Assembly: GCF_032884065.1 (NCBI RefSeq) | Contig: NC_088864.1 | Coordinates: 20,636,654-20,700,653 of the forward strand | Direction of reading: 5' to 3' | Length of the DNA: 64,000 nucleotides | Source: Artemia franciscana | Lineage: Eukaryota > Arthropoda > Branchiopoda > Anostraca > Artemiidae | Part shown: one piece after another, positions 55,331-64,000 of the stretch | How the letters are laid out: every line of letters starts with the position of its first letter | Numbering within the stretch: the stretch's first letter is position 1 | The notes under the pieces: generated by a model | Databases searched by the model: none | What the model saw: the letters and a program-made list of their open reading frames with translations, nothing else | What the model was told of the DNA's origin: nothing | Translations under genes and position numbers: made by a program

Positions 55331-56950
55331 ATACTCAGTTATTCCTGAGCTACTCCCTTTTGACAATTCTTGTAGAGATAACGTCTTTTTATTTAGTCAA
55401 CACTCCCCTCAGCATTCTCTGAAAGACTCACCTGAATGCCCTTCATCTTTTTGAAAATCAAAGCTCAAACCAGCATACCTTTTTCAATAACCTGTACTAT
55501 ATGTAAACAATGAACGAATTGCCTAACTTACAGCCCTTACCCTGAGGGCTCTGGGAAGGTTGACATCCCCTAAGACATAATTAATGGACCTTTCGAGAAA
55601 ATTAACAAAATAAGCCTCTTAAAATTTTGATCGGATGTGTTTTGGGGAATTATAGGCTTGGGAGGGGGGTTACCCTCCATTCAATTTTGACCCTTACAAA
55701 GGGTACTAAAACTTCCGACTTTCAATCAAATGAGCTTCATCTGACCCAAAGTTTATGCGACCGACCGTTCCATAAGAGCATTATATGCCTGGGGCATAAC
55801 CCATAACCCTTGTCCCTGGGTTCTTGGGGTCTGTGGCCATCATATAGACATTTTTATATTATTTTTAGACTATAAACAACAAAATGGCTATCGCACAATA
55901 TCAATTGAGTGCGTTTCGGGAAAAAAGGATGTAAGGGAGTGGGGACTAGTTGCCCTCGATTACTTTTGACTCTTAAAAGAAAACTAGAACTATACGTTTC
56001 CAATCAAATGAGCCTTTTCTAAAGTTAACACTACCGCCCATTCCGTAAATACCTTATATGCCCCCGGGGCTTAACTTACAACGCTTAACCTCGGACGCTG
56101 GGATATTCCGTTAACCCAAATGGTTGTCTCAAAGTTTATATCGGATGCATACGTGGGGGGGGGGCTACCCTTTGATCAATTTGAATATCGAAAAGGGCAC
56201 TCGAACTTATGATTTTCGATCCAATGAGCCTCTTCCAAAGTCTATACGACCACCCTTTCCATAATAATTTTGTATGCTCTTGGTGAATGGACTTACAAAC
56301 CCTTGCGCTGAGGGCTGTGGGGGGGGGTCATCCTCAAAGACATAATATCCAGACCTTTCAACTACACTGAACAAAATAGCTCTCTCAAAATTTGGTTGGA
56401 TGTATTTGAGAAAATGTTGACCATGCGCTGGGAGGGGGCGCCTGTTGCCTCCCAATCACTTTTGATTATTAAAAAGGGCACTAGCCCCTTCAATTTCCAA
56501 TCAAATGGACCCTTTTCAAAGTTTCTACGACGACAAATGGCCATCTCAAATTTTCTAAAGAATGCAATCGGGGAAAATGAGAAGTAGGGAACGCGGCTTA
56601 TGACTACCCTCCGATCACTTTGACTCTTAAAAAGGGCACTAGAGCTTCTGATTTCTGATCCAATTTGCCTTATCCGAGTCTCTAAGACTACATTTTCCAT
56701 AAAAGCATTAAACGCCCTCAGGGTATAACTTACAACCGTTACGCTAAGGGCTGTGAAGGGGGGGGGTTGTGATCGTCAAACACATAATTTCCATACTTAT
56801 CAACTACGTTGGACATAATGGTTACCCCAAAATTTCTATTGAATGTACTTTGGGAAATGATGGGCCTGGAGGAGGGGGGCTTGTTAACCTCCAATCCCTT
56901 TCGACAATTAAAAAGGGCTCTAGAAGGAACTAAAAATGGAATATTAAAAG
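55331..56950 (-). repeat. Module cluster, - orientation, 3-4 units
   Basis: CCCTTACCCTGAGGGCTCTG, ATAATTAATGGACCTTTCGA and AAAATTTTGATCGGATGTG near 55535-55640, with similar runs near 55800, 56050, 56300 and 56710. The strand assignment follows the TGCCCTTTTTAA block read on the complement. The first ~100 bp are poorly matched. Confidence 0.78.
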
Positions 56951-57729
56951 GAACTAAAAATGTTTAATCAAAAGAAACTGTATACACCTGATCTTTTAAA
57001 TTATTTTCAGTTTTTCGAGAATTACTTATGGGATTGACTTTACGGGGTGGAGTGTTGGAGGGTAGAACGGTCAAGTAAACTTTAAATTTGACTTGTGGAC
57101 GCGGACGAAATTCAAGCGACAGTGTTTGTTCCCAGGTCATTTAAATAGCATGTCAGCAATATGTCTAGTATGGGTCACAGGACAAAGTTGAAACTTTCAG
57201 GAAGTATTAGAGAGAGGATGGGGAAAACGATGAAAATCAAATTTAGTGTTTGGAAGGGAAGAGGACAATATTCTGTTTGTCTCCGTTGAAGCTAAAAAGA
57301 CATTTTGCACTATAAATTTCTAAGGAACCTATTATTTAGACACGTTTAAGCACTAACGCAAGTCAAAAGACACTTAGTACTATAAGGGTGTCAAAATGGC
57401 GTATCTGCAACATCTTAGGAGCCGTTTCGGGTATTCTCAAAGAATTTACAGGGAGAAAGAGACAAGCCATTATAATTAAAAGTTAGCGTAGAGCTAAACC
57501 AAAAGACTCTGTGTACATTTAAGTTAATATTTATTTCTTTATACCCATTATTCAAATGATGTAACAAGATGGAGTAAAGATAAAAAAGCATGGTATGGAA
57601 ACCAATGCATGCACTTACTATTATCATAAGAACAATATACAGATATTAAAATAAAACACGAGCAGGAAAAAAACTCAAATATTTGTAGTCCAAATATTGT
57701 CATGACAAAACAAGCAAAACACTAATCCT
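56951..57729. other. Unassigned DNA
   Basis: No exon or repeat family recognised; a 70-codon minus frame (57415-57627) has no support. Confidence 0.4.
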
Positions 57730-58010
57730 ATTTTTTTTTCCTTTTTTCCTGGCTGCTCCATATAGAGTAGTTGGTCTCACAAAATTGAAAGGGCATTCAT
57801 TCGATTAAAAACTAATGGACCTAGTGTGCTTTTTGAAACTCATAAGTAAAAAGAGGGCATTCAACCCTCTTTCCGTGCCCTTTTTGCCTTCTGTTTTAGG
57901 GTCAACATCTTGGGATAGTGATTTTGCTTCAAAAAGGTGAAAGACTCGTTAAATTTGCTTGTAAAGATGACATGGTCCTCAAAACCCAGGAACAAGGACT
58001 GTAAATAATA
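57730..58010 (+). repeat. Divergent module, single unit
   Basis: GAGTAGTTGGTCTCACAAAA, GGGCATTCATTCGATTAAAA, TAGTGTGCTTTTTGAAAC and GGGATAGTGATTTTGCTTC follow the module order with many changes. Confidence 0.65.
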
Positions 58011-58649
58011 CAAATCGGTGATTGTTTACAGGCCCGTTTTATAGTGGGTGAAAAGGAGCAGGGGTTTCTTTGTTTTGGGTTTATGATTGACTCAAAACAT
58101 GTAAACATCCACTTTCTAGGCCAAGCAGGCCACCTGTTTCTAATCGTAGGTAACGATGTAAGGTCACCTAAAAAAAAACTGAAGCTCCTAGCCCTATCAG
58201 TTTTAAATAATGCACACAAGTCTTGGCTTTGGGGGTTTGCCACCCCTCAAAAAACAATAGAAACGGGCTGAAATAAAAAAAAAAGATCAAGGAAACTTGA
58301 AGTTCCCTGGATAGAGGGGAATATAGTGCCTCGGGCAAACTTAAATGGCAAATTCGTTTCTCAGAAAAATTGGCTATTTTTACAGATCAGCTTGAATCTT
58401 ATACCTGTCCTTCTATAATATATTACGGGTAATTATTTGGTTAAAATAGTAATAATAATAATAAAACTAACTTCCTATTTATGTAATTGCGATAAACAAG
58501 CACTTGAACAAGGTCATACATCCTTACCCATCTATCCAATCACCCAGCACAAAAATTATAACCAATCCATTAGCCAAGTAATCATGTTTTAAATTATGTA
58601 AAGTTATCATTGATAAATGTAAGTTGCTGTTTAACCGTCAAGAAGAATA
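58011..58649. other. Unassigned DNA with (AAT)n
   Basis: A short (AAT)n run near 58449-58464. A 104-codon minus frame (57929-58243) overlaps module DNA and is not credible. Confidence 0.45.
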
Positions 58650-59660
58650 TACTACTGCTACTATTAATGAATAATTGCAGGATCCAGCTACCTAAGGATA
58701 ACATAGGTGCGCGCACTCCCCCTCCGTCCTACTCTATCCAATGGCTCCCTCTTAACACCCATTCAAGAATTTCAATTTTCCTTTAAATCTTTCCTTGTGA
58801 CTTCTTCCATCCTATATGGGGACGAACGTTTCTTTGTTTGGCCCTAAATGGCTCGTCGACAGGGACGATCTTCGGCCGTTTGTAATCCTGCATCCACAAA
58901 ACGTGATCTAGGTATCTCAACCTTTTTCTAATTATAGCCCTAGAAAGCCGAATTAAGCCCTATTTTTCGTGCATCCGACTGTTTCGAATACCGTCAGTCA
59001 GACGTGCACCTAAAACAATCTGTTTAAAATTTCTCTGGAAAAAATATAGCAAATCCTCCTCTGTCTTTCGGAGCGTCCGCATTCCAGAGCCATTCTAGAC
59101 TTCTAGACAATACCTTAATCACAATCATAACAGTAGATTTCTATATGCAAATCTTAATTCGCAAATATATCTTACTGTTCTTCCACACATTTTTGTAACT
59201 GTGAAAGAGCACCCTGGGCCTTCACTATTGTTTTTTTTCAATATCGCAACTACACCATCATCCTTATTGATAATACTACTTGGGTAAATGAAGCTATCCA
59301 CTTGATCAATCTTTTTGTTACTAACATCATTTCATTACTTTCTCTTATTCCCAATCGGAGTGACTTAGCTTTCTTAACATTAATTGTCAAAACTATTTTT
59401 GCACTCTTAACTCTCGAAACGTCTAAGAATTCGTTTGTTTTTTTAAGATTTTCATCGCTCAAATCATCAGGAAAATCTAAGACTATCAGAGTTCTGCTTC
59501 CCCATTTGATTCCGTGCTATCTTATTACCTTTGCTGTGCTCCATAGGACAAAGTCCATCATAATGATTCGTATGAATGGGGATACAACCTAGCCCTGCTT
59601 AACTCCTTATTCAATACGAAATCAAATACTATATCCTTAACCACAACAATGTTATTCTCG
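58650..59660 (-). pseudogene. RTE-like reverse transcriptase, C-terminal half, decayed
   Basis: Minus-strand remnant of an RTE-type RT. Reading down: GVKQG (59606-59592) followed by a stop where a Cys usually sits, then SPFIRIIMMDFVLW; HGIKWGSRTL; LDFPDDLSDENLKKTNEF, the catalytic box with FPDD (59474-59460) in place of FADD; INVKKAKSLRLGI (about 59390); LRKTEEDLL and FQRN; ARLTDGIRNSRM; KRLRYLDHVLWM (about 58920); a basic RAKQRN/RPHIGW block. It ends in a trinucleotide tail near 58650. Several stops and frame changes are present and the endonuclease and N-terminal RT are missing. It is the longest of four RTE copies and allows the shorter 3' fragments to be identified. Confidence 0.9.
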
Positions 59661-61699
59661 TACACAGCCCTAATCACAGTAATATATTTATCTTGTGTAC
59701 CTTGCAAGGATAGAACCTATGCCAAAGATCTTCTATCGGCCTAATCAAGTACGTACTCATAATTTCTAAAACAGAGGAAAGGGGGGTCGGATAACTTAAG
59801 CATTTTCTTAATTATTAATCTAAAGTGAAAGTTTGCCCGACCCATCCTCTCTCCTTCCTAAAGCCAGACTTTTCTTCTCCTAAAACTACAATTAAGATAA
59901 ATGAATGCAAATAAGTAATATTCCGATTCAGTTTTGTTCTAAGTAGTGCTGTGAAATTTTTACAACGCTAGATGGTGCTGGGCAGTTTTGCAGAGATAAT
60001 TTCCTTGCTTTCTCTGATACTCTTTATCTTCTTCTTTTCTTCTAAATTTGGAGCAGTCTAGACGCCTAATATAAAAAAAATAACCAACCTCCTTAATTTA
60101 GTGTTTACTAAATTCTTTGTTGGCCTATTTTGATTCCTAGCAGGTCATATATTTTTAAAATACTCTTTTTATTATGAAGTATCGTTGTTTCTACAGGGAA
60201 GATGAACTATTTTTGTTTTCGTCAGAGGACTTCTCTATAAATTGGAATTGAATACTAATAGGCTACTTCTGTCATAAGTCTGTTACATCAGGTCGTGAGC
60301 GTCTTATTTGCATCATTTTGACCTTTACAGCATTTTTTTTTTATAATTAAGCATGCTAATTCTATTCTGCTTGGTCCTTCATTAACTTTGTTACTGAATT
60401 TCTAATTCGCATAGGTACATTATTGCCTGACCTAGTTATTGAAAGTGAAAACTCAAAAAAGGTAACCCTGTAATTTCAGAAAAATAATTTTTTTCATATT
60501 TATTCAAATATGAAAAGTTCTACTGGCCTAAGGTTTTATACCAATGTAGTAGAATGCTAGATCAGTCTACTGTTTAGTCTGAAGACTAGCAGTTTTGAAT
60601 CCCCCCCCCTCAGTATTCCCTTTTGATAGTAGCTGTAACAATTTAGATTAGATAAAATTTTCATCAGGGCAGGTCAGCCTAAATGAGACATTACCTTGAA
60701 ACTAACTACTTGAGACTTTTAGAAACAATGTATAACTTTGTTTCACTTTTCAGAGATGAATTATCTTGATCAAAACAAATTTGATGATTGTATTTCAAGG
60801 GAGAAAGCCATATAAGTTTTCTTCAGGGGGGAGGGTCATTCTCTTTAGAAGATTTCTAGAAGCAAGGCTATAAAGAAAATGTGCAGGTAGGTAAAATGTT
60901 TGACAATTTTTTTAATAGTATTACAGTGGTAGCCTAGTTAAAGACCTAAGATTGGTAGCCTATATGCCAGGTAAAAAAGTACTTTATCAATTTTGATCTA
61001 AATAGACATTAAAAATAACAAAAAGAATTGACTACCCTATATATGCCTCCCACTCTGTAGGCTACTTATTGTAAACTATTGAAACAATGTATAACTTAGT
61101 TTTCACAATTTGACAAAAAGTGTCAGAGTAGAGACACAGACATTTATTTACTTCTATGTTGCAAAGCCTTTTTTCAACATTTCAGGTCCTTATAAAAATT
61201 CTCTAGTACCCCTCCCCCACCCTCTTTGCTTCTGTTTCAATCAGGTCTTATCAAATATTACATAGAAGCTTGGTAAATGATTTCATAAAGTTAAATGTCC
61301 CTTGGAGTTGGTTGAAAACAATGTATGACAATGTATTTAATTATTATTATTATTAAATAGAAGTATTTTTTATTTTCATTTGAAAGAATGTGAAAGAAAG
61401 CTTAGCTATTTTATTTGGAAATATAAGACTGACATGGTTTAGATTGTCCTATCTAGTTGGGTAGAAATTTATTAACCAATAGTATAGCAGTACACTGTCA
61501 TATATTTTGTAATACCTAAACCAAGAAATACTAGAGTAAAAAGAATTTGACTCTAAACACTGAATGTTTTTATCCAGGGGATATGGCTCTAATTTCAAAA
61601 CCAGCTCTTAAGATTAGTATCAAATTAAAGAATGGGTTAATTTTTTGAAGACTACACAAACAATGTATTTGTGTTTTATGCATTGTTTCATTGCAAAGA
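59661..61699. other. Unassigned AT-rich DNA
   Basis: No exon recognised. The phrase AACAATGTAT(A/T) recurs irregularly (about 60726, 61085, 61318, 61661) and continues into the following tandem repeat. Confidence 0.45.
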
Positions 61700-62956
61700 G
61701 TCAAATATATACCCTGAATTATATGTTTGCAAAAAACTATAAAATTATGTGTGCAATAAAGAACAATTTAGCTAGGAACAAAGTAATTATGGTACATCAC
61801 ATGATGCCTTTTTTATTTGTATTTGTATTTTATGGATAAAACAATATTTAATAGCAAATAAATTATTTTAAAAGTTTTATCTTTGACGAAAGATTCAAGC
61901 ATACTTTAGGTTTCTTAAGGCAAGTAAAAACAGTTTGCAATGAAACAATGTATTACATATTGTCTTATGTCAGATTGCATTTGTGACTATTTGTAACATT
62001 GTTTTCTCTCTATTTTTGAAGAAGACTTGTTAATGTTGCCAAACTTAAAACTGTGAGTATCTGCTGAAATTGTCACCAGTATTTTACAGGAATTGGAGAA
62101 CAATGTAGGCTATATTAATTTTATCGTTTATGTGGCACTCACTTTGAATGGAAGTTGATATAACACTGTCTTGATTATTAATGAGGATTAATTCTGCACC
62201 AGTACCATTGGGATACTCACTTATATTATTAGTTAAGGTGTACCAATTAACCTAACCCTCCTCCCCATAGGTCAAATATATACCCTGAATTATGTATTTG
62301 CAAAGAACAGTAAAATTATGTGTGCAGTAAAGAACAATTTAGCTAGGAACAAAGCGATTATGGCACATCACTTGATGCTTTTTTTCATTTGCGTTTGTAT
62401 TTTATGGTTGAAACAATATTTAATAGCAAATAAATTATTTTTAAAGTTTTGCCTTAGATGAAAGATTCAAGCATACTTTAAGTTTCTGAAGGCAAGTAGG
62501 AACAGTTTGCAATGAAACAATGTATTACTTTTCATATATGTCAGATGTATTTGTGACAATGTATAACATTGTTTTCTTTCTATTTTTGTAGAATACTTGC
62601 TAATATTGCCTAACTTAAAACAATGAGTATCTTCTAAAATTGTAATCAACACTTTATAGGAATTGGAGAACAATATAGGCTATATTAATTGTATAGTTGA
62701 TGTCACATTCATTTTGAATGGAAGTTGGTATAGCACTGTGTTGACTATTAATGAGGGCTAATTTTGCACCAATACTGTTGGAATACTCACTTATATTATT
62801 AGTTAAGGTGTACCAATTAACCTAACCCTCCTCCCCAAAGGTCAAATATATACCCTGAATTATATATTTGCAAACAGTAAAATTATGTGTGCAATAAAGA
62901 ATAATTTAGCTTGGAACGAAGTAATTATGGTACGTCACTTGATGTTTTTTTCATGC
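61700..62956. repeat. 570-bp tandem repeat, 2.2 copies
   Basis: GTCAAATATATACCCTGAAT begins at 61700, 62271 and 62841, a period of 570-571 bp. Units end ACCTAACCCTCCTCCCC. Units 1 and 2 are complete with moderate divergence; unit 3 stops near 62956 in the GATGTTTTTTTCAT region. Small frames inside are not conserved between units. Confidence 0.93.
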
Positions 62957-64000
62957 TCTTTGAAATTATAAAATCGTTTCAGGGACAACTTCTTTTTAAA
63001 GCTCTTAATGTAGCCTAAAACAGCCCATAGGAACCCAGAATTTAAAAATGCATTTTCACAAAAGATTGAGTGAAAAAGAAATTGTCATTTGCACCTGATC
63101 CAGGAATATTACTTATTATTTCGATTAATATTAATACTGAAATATTATTTCAAAAGCAAATTTGCAGGAATTTCTACAAAGAGCCCAAAGCCCCTTAAAA
63201 ATAAAAAGTGACATTTTTGCATAGGTGGCATAGAACTGATTTTTTTTTCTTTTTCATTCTGATTTTTGTTTCTTTGTTGCTATCAGAGAACTGAAACACT
63301 ATTGAGGTCAAATCAAGGCAAATTTTTATATTTTATTATTTGTTAACTATTTTTTTTCAATATTACGTCATAATCAGTTCCTGAGACTACACTGGCTAAT
63401 AATGATAAAAAATAAAATCGCAAAGAAAGGAAGAAAACGATGAAAATAAACAGCCAGTAAAAAAGTTGAAAAATTTCGCAAATATTTCGGTCCAGACCTC
63501 TGCTTGACTTTCTTCAATGCAAATCAAAACTGAATTAAAACGACCTAAAAACAAAACGCAAAACTAAAATAGGATGACCCTTTCTGTGTAATGGTGAAAG
63601 TGTAACTGAATAAAAACCCTAAGTCTAAATGGTATTTCACAATTTGATCTTACCTAAAGCACTCTTAAAGGCTGATCGCTTTCCAGGTAGATTGTTATCA
63701 GATATTCTATTTGATTTCAGAACATAATCTTGTGGATGTATGCGAAAACGATCAGAATTAATAATTTCATCATAAATGGGACTTTTGATTTTAATTTCAT
63801 CATTAGTGGGACTTTAAACCCCATAAATGGGGTTTAAGGTTTTTCCAGTGTCTCTATGAGAGCTACCTTTCGGTGCATGTGCTTTTTTTTTTATCACAAG
63901 TGCATCACTGAAAACTTGCATGAGACATTTAACGGAGGCAATAATGGAGGTGTTGTAAACTAAAATGAAAAGTGTGGATTGTTGTACAAATGTTGAGCCA
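62957..64000. other. Unassigned AT-rich DNA to window end
   Basis: No exon recognised. On the minus strand near 63530-63470 the string TTGAAGAA...GGACCGAAATATTTG resembles sequence I associate with retroelement termini, without coding support. GGGACTTT and TAAATGGG phrases repeat locally near 63780-63835. Confidence 0.4.

Noticed and set aside
57929-58243. 104-codon minus-strand frame
   Set aside because: Overlaps a diverged module; no conserved domain pattern and not kept in other units.

Overview
The window looks like intergenic and intronic DNA from a repeat-rich, AT-rich animal genome. It has GT-AG exons, a ~10 kb intron, an AATAAA signal, degenerate non-LTR retrotransposons, a pogo/Tigger-like DNA transposon, palindromic foldback elements and an 8 kb satellite. 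The repeats resemble what I associate with crustaceans (brine-shrimp-like), but that is an impression, not a database result. Genes of bacterial type, operons and CRISPR arrays are absent. I did not find a new coding system; the novelty here lies in repeat architecture.

Layout. 1-8453 is a satellite of 199-bp units, 39 complete and strictly in phase, built from four ~50-bp monomers and fading into degenerate monomers on the right. 8.5-20.1 kb is transposon debris: two copies of a composite foldback element that opens with a short hairpin, then a ~5 kb imperfect inverted repeat (12679-17632) whose arms carry the 3' end of an RTE-like retroelement, then fused LINE fragments and two copies of a ~214-bp palindromic MITE. 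21345-32360 holds the best-supported host gene: the last two coding exons of a + strand gene separated by a 10,180-bp intron. That intron contains small tandem repeats, a 2,066-bp pogo-like transposon with 20-bp terminal inverted repeats and TA flanks, and a cluster of ~360-440-bp modules.

32.4-58 kb is again dominated by two interlocking repeat families: the composite foldback element (further copies near 32.4, 40.9, 45.9 and 52.1 kb, some inverted or interrupted) and tandem or inverted clusters of the same ~300-400-bp module. A recent 710-bp duplication (47644 and 50168), an A-rich tract, a (TA)n run, clustered short hairpins and weak minus-strand exon candidates (37-38.4 kb) are also present. 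58.6-59.7 kb is a decayed RTE reverse transcriptase on the minus strand. 60-64 kb is mostly unremarkable AT-rich DNA with a 570-bp tandem repeat.

The only proteins I can place are transposon-derived (RTE-like RT, two other LINE fragments, pogo/Tigger DDE transposase), all broken. The host gene's C-terminal 85 residues are readable, but I do not recognise the family.
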